Of a stretch of DNA of 64,000 nt, positions 12,049 to 24,300 are shown piece by piece. Source of the stretch: Quillaja saponaria (lineage: Eukaryota; Streptophyta; Magnoliopsida; Fabales; Quillajaceae); NCBI GenBank assembly GCA_029379385.1, contig CM055606.1:14843142-14907141 (forward strand). Direction: 5' to 3'. Under the pieces are notes generated by a model. The model worked only from the letters and a program-made list of their open reading frames with translations. It did no database searches and was not told where the DNA came from. Position numbers and translations under genes: made by a program. Within the stretch, counting starts at the first letter, position 1. Every line of letters starts with the position of its first letter.

Positions 12049-15000
12049 ATGCTACACCAAAAACTCCTTCTTGTCTTCTTTTTCCTCTTCTTTGTTTGGT
12101 TTGTGTGTGTGGCAAAGTCAGAAGCAAATGGTATTCAAGAGTCAATCACAAGTGTATCTGTTGGCGTGGTTCTTAATCTGAACTCAACTGTAGGTGCTAT
12201 GGCAAACATGAGCATGATAATGGCACTCGCAGATTTCTATGCTGTTCACCCTACCTATAAAACCAGACTATTATTACACCCTAGACATGCAGAGGATGTT
12301 TTAGACGCAGCTTCTGCAGGTAATACCATCATACTCATTACTACTCTTGTTTTTTGCAGTAGTGAAGGCCATGAGGCACTTAATTCAGTGTACGTACACC
12401 ACATGAGATAGCTCGTATTTCATATATAAAAATCCTTGTTCTTAATGAAGAGGAATTGATCTTCAATCTCATATACTTTATACAACACTAACAAATTTTA
12501 CTAACTGAATAAACTGATACATCATTGTTATTAGTTAACGTTGTTGTCATTGTTGTTACATATGTTTGAAATATCAAGGATTTAAATTCTACCATATAAC
12601 TGAAGACTTATTTATATCAATTACAGCTATAGGACTAATGAAGAATGAAGAAGTGCAGGCTATTATAGGGCCCTTGAATTCCTCTCAAGCTATGTTTCTG
12701 GTAAATCTTGGAGGGAAAGCTCAAGTTCCCATTATTTCTTTTTCTGCTACAAGCCCCTTTCTGTCACCAACTCAAAGCCCTTACTTCATCCGAACAACCC
12801 AAGATGACTCTTATCAAGTAAAAGCCATTGCGTCCATTGTTGAAGCATACCAATGGCACAATGTGGTACTCATTTATGAAGATACAGAATATGGCAATGG
12901 TTTGATTCCATATTTGACCGACGCCTTTCAGCAGATTGATGTAAGAGTACCTTACAGATGTGTCATCTCCCCACATTCCGATGAACTAACGATCTTGAAA
13001 AAGCTCAACATGTTGAGGACAAGGGAAACAAGAGTTTTCTTGGTGCATATGGAAAGGTCCCTCTCGAGCAAACTCTTTGTTCTTGCAAAAGAGGCAGGCA
13101 TGATGAGTGAAGGGTATGCCTGGATTATTACAAATGGTCTATCAAGTTTGTTAGATTCCTTGGAGGAAAATGTCATTGATTCAATGCATGGTGTATTGGG
13201 TGTAAGGCCTCATGTGCCAATGTCAAAAGAACTGGATGCTTTCCAAAGGAAATGGAAAAAGAGCTTCCCCACTAACAAGCCACACAACAAGATTGGCAAT
13301 TTAAATGTGTTTGCTTTGTGGGCATATGATACAATCTGGGCATTGGCATCAGCAGTAGAAAAGTCCTTAAATTTGAATAATACCAATTCCAATGCCTTAC
13401 AAAAACACATTAACATAACCAATATTGGTGATTTTTCAGGTGTAAGAGTCTCTCAGACAGGTCCAAGGCTTTTACAAATGCTGTTACGCACTCGATTTAA
13501 AGGCCTAACTGGGAAACTTGAATTATCTGGTGGACAAGTGAAACCATCAATCTCTGAAATAATCAATGTAGTAGGGAAAAGAAAGAGAGTTATCGGATTT
13601 TGGGGCGCAAAGAAAGGAATGTTTCGTGTATTACAACAACGATCAGCTAAAGGAACAAATTATACATCAACCAAGGAAGGATTTGTAGCACCTACCTGGC
13701 CTGGTAACACAAAATCCCCACCTAAGGGATGGGTTATACCTGTAATTGGTAAGAAATTGAGGATTGGAGTGCCAGTAATAGAAGAGGGCTATACAGAATT
13801 TGTGACAATCAAATGGGATCTTCATACCAATGAGCCTACAATATCGGGTTTCTCCTACGATATCTTCATCGCCGTGTTAGACAAGCTACCATTTGCACTT
13901 CCACATAAGTTCATTCCATTCATGAATAGCTCTAGAAATTGTGCTGGGACATATGATGAGCTCCTTTACCAAATCAAACTTCAAGTATGTATAATTTAAT
14001 TCTCTCTCTATTTATGTCTCTCTTTATAAATTGACAATACTTAACATCTGATTCCTTGGCTTGAAAAACTGCAGAAATTCGATGTTGTGGTGGGTGATAC
14101 AACAATAATTGCAAACAGATCATCCTATGTTGATTTTACATTACCTTATACAGAATCAGGTGTATCAATGGTGGTAAAAATTAAAGATGATGAAAGGAAG
14201 AACATGTGGATTTTCTTGAAGCCTCTGAGTTGGGATCTGTGGTTAACAAATGGGTGTGCTATTGTCCTTACGGGTGTTGTTGTCTGGTTTCTTGAACATC
14301 GTGTAAACACAGATTTCAGGGGTCCTCCCAAGCAACAAGTTGGAACAATCTTCTGGTTCTCATTTTCAACTCTTTTCTTTGCACATAGTACGTAACTTCC
14401 CTCAACCCATACTTTCCAACTTGAACTTTCTTTATTAGTGATAATGATATACATGATTAGTATATATTATATATATGCTCAATTACACTACCTTTTATTA
14501 CAGAACATTGCTTTAAATTAACTTTGAAATCATGCTTATCATTTTAGAAGGTGGTGCATAGTTGTCAAATTGAGATTCGAAATCATAATTTTAAGAATCA
14601 AAGTATGAATTATCAAAATGAACTTAGTTTTAAAGTAAGTCATTTGTATTTGCTAAAATTATATTTTTCTTTTTGGAAGTATTGTTTCTTCTTCTCTTGA
14701 AGAATGGTCACCCGTCAACTTTTTACATTAAAAACATATGAATGTACTCTATAAAAACATCGAGATAGTATAAAATACAATTTAAGACTTTTAAACCAAG
14801 AAATACTTATGTTAGGTCTATACATTAAGATTTGATTCTGATCCAACATATTACGAATCATATTATTTGAATGATCGTGAATCAAATTATGCAATTTTAG
14901 TTCAACTTCACCAATAAACTTCGCATCAATTGAACATGAATTAAATAGAATAGTGAATCGTGTATGTTATTTAATTAATGGAATGGAATACTAACTGGCC

Positions 15001-16390
15001 TAACTTATATTCTAAAATATATTTCATTGTATGTAATAGGGGAGAAGGTGGTAAGTAACTGGTCAAGATTTGTGTTGATCATATGGATTTTTGTGGTACT
15101 CATTCTCACACAGAGTTACACTGCAAGCTTAACCTCACTGTTAACAGTCCAAAGAGCTCAGCCAGCGGTGGTTGATGTGGAGGAACTCAGAAGAAATAAT
15201 TATTTTGTTGGGTACCAGAGAAATTCCTTTGTGAGAGGGCTTCTGATAAAGCAATTAAACTTTGATGAATCCAAGCTAAGGCCTTATAGCACACCTGAGG
15301 AATACCATGAAGCATTGTCTAAGGGAAGCAATAATGGTGGAGTTGATGCTATTTTTGATGAAATCCCCTACATCAAGCTTTTTGTTGCTAAGTATTGCTC
15401 TAAATACACATTGGTTGGACCAACATACAAGACAGATGGATTTGGATTTGTAAGTCTCTCAATCTGTTTATAAATCAGTTGAAATCCTCTGAATATTTTC
15501 TAACATCCATACATCCTCTGAGTGGACTTAGACCAGACTTACTTCTTTCTTAGCTTTTCACATAATTTTTGTGATTTTCCACAACTCGATTCAACTAAAA
15601 TTTAACAGATCATGATTCTAATCACAGATAAAATCTGACATGATTGAACTGGATGTACAAGTACTCAAATTTAACGGGATCAAATTGCCATACCTATTCG
15701 TAAAAATTGCAATTTATAATACTGATTTCGTATTGGAAAAGTATATTTGCATTCTATTTTTATTACATCTCCCATATACTCGAGAGCAGACTACTAATAC
15801 TAACCGTTTAATATATATGTGTACTTGTATATTAGGCTTTTCCCCAGGGATCTCCTCTAGTTCCTTACATTTCAAAGGCAATCTTGAATGTCACTCAAGA
15901 TTTTGATCTAATGCAAGCAATTGAGAGGAAGTACTTTGCAGATCAAAGCACATGTCAAGATCCCGGTTCAAAGATCTATTCAGACAGTCCCAGTCTAAGC
16001 GTCTACAGCTTTGCCGGACTTTTTATCATAACCGGAATCACTTCCATGTTGTCATGCTTGGTTTATGTAATTTATTTTGTTCAAACAGAATGGCATGTTC
16101 TCAATTCCATGCATTCTGGAAGTTCTCTCAGTACCCGAGTAACAGAATTTGCAAAGCATTTCATAAAGCATGTCAATGAAAGAGATCAATCATGCCATAC
16201 TTTCAACAGAACGGAATCAAATGTTGGTACTGTGTCAAGTTTCAATGGCAGTGAAGCTTCAACTGATGGTAACAACTTGTCCAATAACTCTTGCTATCAT
16301 GATAAAGGAATCGACAATATTGACACTGATAAAGAGGATCATGAAGATAACTCAACAGATTACGAGCAATACATCTATGGATGTGCTTAA
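12049..16390 (+). CDS. Full-length glutamate receptor-like cation channel
   Basis: Five exons: 12049-12319, 12627-13984, 14075-14387, 15040-15449 and 15836-16390. They join in phase to 968 residues, a normal plant GLR length. The order is: signal peptide (about 1-26), LIVBP-like ATD (about 32-440, with EVQAIIGP and VPIISFSATSP), ligand-binding S1 from about 464 (LRIGVPV, ANRSSYVDFTLPYTESG), M1 (about 594-617), pore loop GTIFWFSFSTLFFAH, M3 (about 655-680) with SYTASLTS, S2 with FDEIPYIKLF, M4 (about 843-867), then a long polar, acidic cytosolic tail. Plant GLRs are amino-acid-gated Ca2+-permeable channels of the plasma membrane and endomembranes, acting in wound and defence signalling. It looks most like the clade II GLRs, but I cannot assign a specific member. 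All key motifs are intact. A possible poly(A) signal AATAAAA lies near 16529. Confidence 0.95.
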
Positions 16391-17110
16391 TGAACTAGAT
16401 AGTGCCTAGTTTTCTTTAATATGTTTGTTTGTAGGTTTTAAGAAGCTGTCTTAGTGATAGAAAAATTAAATCTTAGAAAACGCAATCAGCATCTCAGATT
16501 GGAGATTTGAATCATCTCATGTTTGAAAAATAAAATATAAGGGTCTGTTGTCAAGAGAAGTACACATGTTTTGCTCTCTCCAACATGTTTTAAAAAAGAT
16601 CAAGATGTTGGAGAGAAAAACATGTATGCATGAATGCATCCCTCGTAACCAACATTTGGTTCAGAGTCTCAAGCCATAGTAGCCAGATCTCTAGAAAAAC
16701 ATGTATGCAGTATGCATGAATTCATACGGTTATGGTGTTAAATTATAATTGCAACTTCATCTAGAAGAAATCCAGAGTAAATAAACACAACCTTGTGTCA
16801 TCAGCTAATGAGCATGTTCATATGCGGCCAAAAGAAACCTAAACTTGTATTCAAGAGATCATGAACTCATGATCCTCCCCCATTGCTTCATTTTTTTTAA
16901 TTTACCATTTAAATCCATTTTTTTCCCATCCTAACACAGCCTAATTTTCAAAATTAGAATTGGGAAAAGTGATCAAGAATTACAAAAAATATAATAGCAG
17001 CCATTGATATACACATTTGACTCACAAAGACAGCATATTACCCGGTCAACATTGTCACAATTATACCAGGTAAATCACCTTCAATAACTGTATCTTTTGC
17101 TCATGGAGAC
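16391..17110. other. Intergenic space downstream of the full-length GLR gene
   Basis: No gene found. It contains the hairpin at 16564-16625. A partial repeat of the AAAAACATGTATGCA word occurs near 16616 and again near 16696. Confidence 0.5.
16564..16625. repeat. Inverted repeat with 22-23 bp arms
   Basis: The left arm 16564-16586 reads ACATGTTTTG followed by CTCTCTCCAACAT. The right arm 16604-16625 is nearly its reverse complement, with one mismatch and a small length difference. The loop is 17 bases. It lies about 175 bases after the GLR stop codon and could be in that gene's 3' UTR or be a repeat scrap. Confidence 0.7.
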
Positions 17111-18148
17111 TGCTAGAGTATGTGTTAGTAGTCCCACAATGTTTAAATGTGGAAATCTTGTCTTATTGTTATAATATAGATAAATCTTTTATGGTGTAGT
17201 CCTTGACATATCAAGCCTACAACCATTTCTCACTCTATTCACTTAACATGGTATCAGAGCAGTTTTAATCTAAACCTCTTTATCTCTTTCTTTTCCCTAA
17301 CCACCACATGAAGACAAAAAAACAAAGACCTTGCAGCCAACCTCCATTCAAGCCTAGATATTTCCTCTTTTCACCCTACTATCTATTTCATTTTAGGGAC
17401 AGCTCAAACCCTCTTTTACTAAAATCCTCCCATCTTGCAAACATATTCCATTTTCGTTTTAGGGCTTGATGGCTATAGCGTGAATAGTACTTGAATTGTG
17501 ATGGTTGATGTTCGTCTTTTATGTTTGTTAGTTGTTTTAGTCCTTCGACACAACCCCATTCAAGATTGAAGAGTTTTAACATTCCCTTCTTGCATTGCCA
17601 ACTCCAAAATAGTTAATGGTCTATTGTTGTTTTCCAACCAGAGGATTTCTAGATGGATTTTGTTGCCATGTGGCACTTTAATTTTTGTTGGGTGTGAACC
17701 AACAAGGCACATAGTTGTTTGTGCATTTAGTTTTGTTTCAAGCACAGAGTTGAGTGAAGCTTGACATAGGTTGTTGCAAGTGAAGAGGTTGTTGAGAGTT
17801 TGATACTTGGATTCTATTTGTACACACTTGAGCACGGAATTGCATGAAGTTTGACCTAATGTTTCTTAGGTTGTTGCAAATGAGGGGAGTGTTGTGAGTT
17901 TTGATACTTCGATTCTATTTGTACAAGCTTGAGCACGGAGTCAAGTGAAGCTTGACCTATTGTTTCTTAGGTTATTGCAAGTGAAGGGATTGTTAAAAAG
18001 TTTTGATACTTGAGTTCTATTTGTACAAGCTTGAGGGAGAGAGTTAGAGTATGTGTTAGTAGTCTACACTGTTTAGATGTGTAAGTCATATCTTATTGTT
18101 ATAATATAAATTAAACTTTTATGGTGGTCTTGAGATATCAAGCCTACA
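17111..18148 (+). mobile_element. TRIM-like short non-autonomous LTR retrotransposon
   Basis: Two similar terminal repeats lie at 17111-17221 and 18042-18148, both containing TAGAGTATGTGTTAGTAGTC and ending near AAGCCTACA. A primer-binding site TGGTATCAGAGC (17249-17260), complementary to initiator tRNA-Met, follows the left repeat. A purine-rich AGGGAGAGAG precedes the right one. Together these show plus orientation. The interior of about 0.8 kb has no gag or pol. The left LTR starts TG; the right has lost it, and target duplications are unclear. The gap of 27 bases between LTR and PBS suggests the LTR may be slightly longer than I draw it. Confidence 0.75.
17741..18036. repeat. Three imperfect ~90-100 bp tandem units inside the TRIM-like element
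   Basis: The phrase AGCAC(A/G)GA...TGAAG(C/T)TTGAC begins at 17741, 17831 and 17932. Each is followed by GTTRTTGCAA and GATACTT...TTCTATTTGTAC. Spacings are 90 and 101 bases. The third unit runs into the polypurine tract of the element. Confidence 0.8.
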
Positions 18149-18358
18149 GACAAACTGGTAACCTGGCCTAAACCAAATTGTGTCAACTAGATTTTCATAT
18201 AAAAAATGATTGGAGACTGTTGAGAATATATAAGAGAACTCCAATGGCTAATAACTTATATACATATAATTTACAAGACCTCAACAACTAAGCCTGCATT
18301 GCACGCATCCCAGCTATAGAAACAGAATCAAACCTGAGTGGAGTTCAGCCAGTAAACA

Positions 18359-21300
18359 TTACTCCCCATTAATCATAAGTGACTGGAAAGGAACCCTTGT
18401 AATTTCTACATAGGTTGAAAAGTCTTTCCTTGTGGGCTGTTTCCAAGGTTCTCCATCAATTTGCATATACGCATCTTTCCACTCTCCACCCCTTACTTCC
18501 AATCGAATTGCAGCAGCCTGAAAGAAACAAGTAAGACTTTCGTTTCCAAAAGAGGAGTGTGAATATTGAACAGAGCTCCACCATCAATATACTGACAGCA
18601 GCATAAATAGCATATTTATTCTTTCGAAACAAAAAGTTATCTCTGAACTCTTAAGAAGCTAGAAAGTATTTATTAGAGTAAAATTCTTCTCTTAAAAACA
18701 AGTGAAACGAAGATGCAGAATAATCTTCTACCAGATATCCTTAGCATAGGGAACCATTTATTGACAACTTGCATCTTCTGATAATGATATCAAATCTGTT
18801 ATGCAAGGACTCCCTCCCTGAAGGCAGCAGTCAAAATTTTCTATAAGGCACCATTTATTGATAATTTGCATTTTCTGATTTCATGTTTGCGAAGGGAAGG
18901 ACTTCCTAGTCCATAGTCCCTCCCTGAAGACAGAAGTTAATCACAAAAAATACAAGGATGTTGATTATCATTCTTGAAGGAAGAAACAGTTTGAACACAT
19001 TCAAATTCACATGGAGATGGGCACCAAACAGGATGCTCTTCACCTATGAACTATGATCGTATTAGGTTGGCAGTATTGCCTTTTATCATGTACTAAACAA
19101 ATGAACAGTCACTTTCACCATCAGCCTTCTTTCAAGAGAAGAGCTTCAAAATGCCAACACAAGCTACTTGAGTATCTATGAGCAATGTAAACTATTGCAA
19201 ACCTATAAATTGATCGTTCAACTTTGTGCACAGTTTATTCTGTCACACTATTCCTAAGACTTGGTAGCATGCCAAGTGGGTATCATTGCCCTTAATATTC
19301 ATAAATTCATCACACAAAGCAGCTAGATTCTAACCATCTAATAGACTTAGAAAGACCTGTTGAATGTTCATGGGAATTAGCTAAACAGAAACACTCGAGA
19401 TCACAGGGAAAGATCATATTCCCTATAATCTATTTCAATGCACATGTATCTTGTAGAAGAAGAGTCCAGTTTAGTAACATCTTTTGACAAAACAATGCAG
19501 GTAATGATTATCAAACTAAACCAAGGGCAACAGAAGAGCATTACCTCCACTCTTTGAAATCCAGTTGTGTATATATTATTAATTTACAGATAACGCAATT
19601 GTTAAAAGTGCATTCGACAACAGTAAAGAATTCTCAGAAACTAACCAGCATCAGAGTTCTTTATTTTATATTTTGCATGTAAGTGTAAGAAATTGATCTC
19701 GTGAGATACACCATAAATTGTTTCTTATCAATACAAACCTGAGCAATGTGCTTTGCAGAGATCAGTTCAACCATGACAAACGATGCGTGCCATCCTTGCT
19801 TTAGGCCAAATATTTCCAGAAGACCATCATCAGCATGAGCCTCAACAAAGCCTCTCTGGAAGGACATCATTAAAATCCAGGTAAACATCCTCAGATTTGA
19901 ATCATACTACTAACAATTTCACCAAGCAGAAGCACTCAATAAGTTCTCATGGCTTCAGTAAAAGATCACAAATTCAACAAAATAGCCCAGGCAGATTTGC
20001 CTAAATACAATTAGAACAAAGAAGCAGCTTTCATTTGAATGACACATAATCTAGAAGTGAATAAGTAGAGATCTGCAATGTATATTGCTGAATAATCAGC
20101 CTTTCGGTTAGTAACTTCTACAATTCCATAATCAGATACATGTTGTCAAATAGTTAGTATAAAACTTTAAGAATTTTAAGAGAATCATTCCTCCTGGATT
20201 TTAGAGGTAATAATATCCTTTCAATCTTGAAATTCAATTTCCTTTGTCTTTGTCATAATGTCCAGGAAAATTGTTTCCGCCTAACAAACACAACCTGTGT
20301 CAAAACATGGGTATTGAAGCAATCGTGCAGTCTAGTGTTAAAAATTTTAAAAGTAAGGAGTTCATATTCATAAGATCATTTCTACCAATGTAAATTTACA
20401 AAGCCCAAAAGGTCCTTTTTCCCATGGTTTCAGCACAACATACTCCACAATGACATTTTAAACCGAAACCCCAATTTGATTATACTGGACTTAATGCTGA
20501 GAATCTAAAATCGCAAAACCCAGTAAAGTATAAATTACTATTTGAATAAAAAAACTTAACTCCTCAGGTCACCCAAAAAACAAACACAAGCCAAATCACA
20601 TAAAATTAGAGTGAAAAAATTATGATCCACTAACTGACCAACCTAAGCACATTGCTTATGGTTTAGAGAGGCAGACATCAAACATGGCTTACTATAAAGG
20701 ATGTAGTATAAAATGTTAAAATTCGGAACCTATTCCCGGGAGGAATTTAAAAAAGCAAAAAAAGAACAGAAAAAAGGGAAAACACACAAAGAAAAAGAGA
20801 GAAGCAAAAGCCAAAACCAAAACCAACAAGAAGAGAGGCAGCAACAATTCTACAACAACTTTCACACCAGCTAAAAATGAAATAAGAAGACTTAGATGAC
20901 AGTTGAAATCCCAAGGTTCAATATAATTGAAAAGTACTAATAAACACCTCCTGCCTCCTGGCCAAGAGAAATATACCTTTTCCAAATACTCTGGCTTCAG
21001 ATTTCCCCAAGGATTTCTTCCACTTCCATAATTATGAAGATTCAGGGCCACTATTGCCCTTACACTGAAAGAAAGCAGTATAACTTCATGTACAATAAAA
21101 AGTAGAAAAAGCAAGGTTAACTATGTACGTACATTACAAGTATCAACTGCTATTCCCTTTCAATGGCAACTGGACTATGAAAAACGAAATTGATGTTGCA
21201 TGGAAAAAATAGTGACAGTTTGGATTAATGGATGTCAACATACTGTAGCAAATAATTAGGGCTGGAATTCGAATAAAATAGATATGAATAGGCAATATTA

Positions 21301-24300
21301 GAATTCGAATACCAGTACTCGAATTCCAATTATACTTATTCGAATTTAAACCGAAAATCAAAAACAAATAAAATTTCAATTATTCTAATATTTAGGGGTA
21401 TTTTGGTAAAAAAACTTAAAAAATTATTTAAATTTTTTAATAAAAACATATATTATTTCGAATATTGAATTGAATTATGTACTATTCGAAATCAAATTCA
21501 AATTTGAATATTAAGTGAAATTCGAATTGAATTTGAACTTTTTGAATTGAATTCAAATCTGAATAGTTCGGTTCAAACGCTACCCTACAAATAATATATA
21601 ATTGGAATTGTACCTTGAAGGAACTGGAACCTGCTCCCACTCAGAGCAATTGACCTTTTTGACATGCATCTTCAAAATGTTTCGAAGTCCCCTATAGAGA
21701 CCACAAGAAGGTTCTCAAATACTTTGGTTATCAAGTATGTAAAAGGTAACTAGGCCAGAAATTTCATAAGCATATTGCAAACAGAAAAGTTAAACTCCTT
21801 GGGAAAAAAAATTTCCCTTCAGGTTTCCAAAAAATGATCAAATTTCAAATTCTGAATAGACAAAGGTTCAAGTGGATTTGCTATCTCTAGGTACGATATC
21901 AAGAAATTGAAAATGAATCCTGCCTTCACTAGGAAAGGATAATGTCCTATTTTGGAACCCATCAACCCAACACACCCATTATGCACCAAAAAGAAAAACT
22001 GAACTCAAAATGAAAATGAAAATGTAAAAGAAATGGTTAATTACAGTACACAACAAAAATAGTTTCAAGGGTCCCCCAACAGGAAAGTCAAAGAAAGGGG
22101 AAGAGGATGCACCAATAAGGAAAGCATAAAGTGGCATGACCGAATCCATTGTGTTGCAGTCAATAAGAGTAATTGCATTCTATACCTAATTGTGTCTTTA
22201 TTCCTTTGTAAAGAAAATCAACTATTGCATAATAACTGAACTTAATCTCTTTTAGGCTAAAGGCATAACCATTTTGGATGTGCATTCCCTAAGCATTTAC
22301 CTCACATGACAATCTGCAATGCATGCTAAAAGATCTACTTCTTTAGCTACCTTGAAACAAGTTTACAGTCTACAATAAGATGGTTCAAGTTCATATCTAG
22401 GTGTATGCATAATTCATCACACTTAAACTCTAAACTCTTGTCTGTTCCGATCTTCCGATATTACTTTAACATCAGACAAAGCAAAGATTTACCCCAGAAG
22501 CCCCGCCCCACACTCCCTCAGCCATGGCTCATCCTGTTGAGAGAAGATCTCAGCTGGAATCCAATGCTATCAGATAAAGCAAAATTATGAGGTATCTAAC
22601 CAGGATGGAATCAAGATTGGACATTTCATGTTATCCCAGTGTGTACATACAGTAAGTAGCTTTGTAACATTTGTTGCAGAGTATGTGGCTTTCTGGTTTG
22701 CTGAGCTCATTCAAAACTACCATTGTGCAATAGTCCTTGACGAATTGTTATATGACTTTTAGAAATACATGCTTTAATTAAGCCCAGCTTCGTAGGTTAT
22801 AATCCAATATTTGGCCCTTTTTTACTTTTTGCTTGTCAAATTATGTTACACTTGGTACAAAAAGTAGCGCTAGTTACTCTTCAACAATGTGCAGATTGCA
22901 TAGTTGATTCATCCACAGACTCAAGGATACTTTCTTCCCAAACAGTGAATGCAATCTGTGGAAGAGACTTTTTGTCTTTTAACATTTCTGATTGTTATAG
23001 AGTTAACAAGAAATAATAAAACTACTGCACATGCTATTTCAGAAATAGTTATTTGTATTTTGTACATAATAGAGTGATATAACAAGCAGCAATAACAATC
23101 ACATCAAGGAAAAACTGCTTTTAGTGGGAAACATCTAACCTTAAACTAGGAACACTTGAGCAAGGTGTAAAAAACCAGCCTTGACTGCATGAGTAACCAG
23201 AATAGATAATCTGAAGAACAAATGAAACAATTACAATCTCACATTGTCACACTGAAATGCTACCAAAACTATGTGGGAGGCACATAAGTAAGATTTTCTG
23301 TTTACAATAGATTTCATTTGAACAATATTTTATACAAAAATAAAAGAAAAAAGTACTAACATTATGAGGCACCATAAAAATATGGAACCTGGAGCCAGCA
23401 ACAAGAAGGGATATATAACAACTATGAAACCTTTGGTTTATTAGTACTGAGATTTAGTACCTTATTTGAAATTGGACCTTGTGCAAGGTAAGGTTTTTCA
23501 TTGCGTAAATGATGGAAACCATGGGCAACTTGGGCATCCATTCCTATTAAACGAAAAAGCAAATTATGAGAATGTCCTTATGACAGATTAGAAATTCATG
23601 ACAAGCGTGCTAAAAAGGTTAAAGTCCACAATAAATTCAAAAGCTACAAATAGCTTCATCAGAATTTTTTTCAGGTTCTCTTTGACAACCGAAAGGCAAC
23701 AATTTTAATGCATCAAAAGTTTCTTTAGCGATGTAGCACTAGAGTTCATTATATGGACTCCCTGAAAAATCCTAATGGCATAAAAGGTAAGTCTAGAGTC
23801 CCAATAAAAAGGAAACGCTAATAACATAAAGATAAATCTAGAGTCCTAATAAAAAGAAAACTAATAACTACTGACAATACTAAACTACTAGTAATTTATC
23901 TCTAATTCTAACATTACATAATTCAAAAATTCTATTACTCCATTCCATTCTCCATCATTCTCTCTTGGTTAGAGAAAACTCATTCTCGAGTTTTAAAATA
24001 AAGGAGAATGAGGACCTCAAGAATCAAATCCTACAGCATGGTCATGATGAACAGTGGCTGTAGGAAGCTGGCAAGGAGAACTTTGTTGGGAACCTCAAAC
24101 ACTTGAAACTTTAATGTTATTACAAAGTCAAAGTGCTCAATAATAAGAGGAGGTGTAGTGTTGACTAACTGCTCTTGGACTGCAGCCACAACATCTTCAT
24201 GCTCTACTTGACCTGGAACTTCTTCAACCAGAACTTGTGCCAGTTCCGATACTTAAAATTCTCTGTGTTCTTCAGCAATTGGAAGGTTGATCTCACTAGG

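Noticed and set aside
20716..21114. 132-codon minus-strand open frame rich in Phe and Leu
   Set aside because: It is DGK exon 10 (20977-21064) read through into both flanking introns; the hydrophobic tail comes from a poly-pyrimidine intron stretch.
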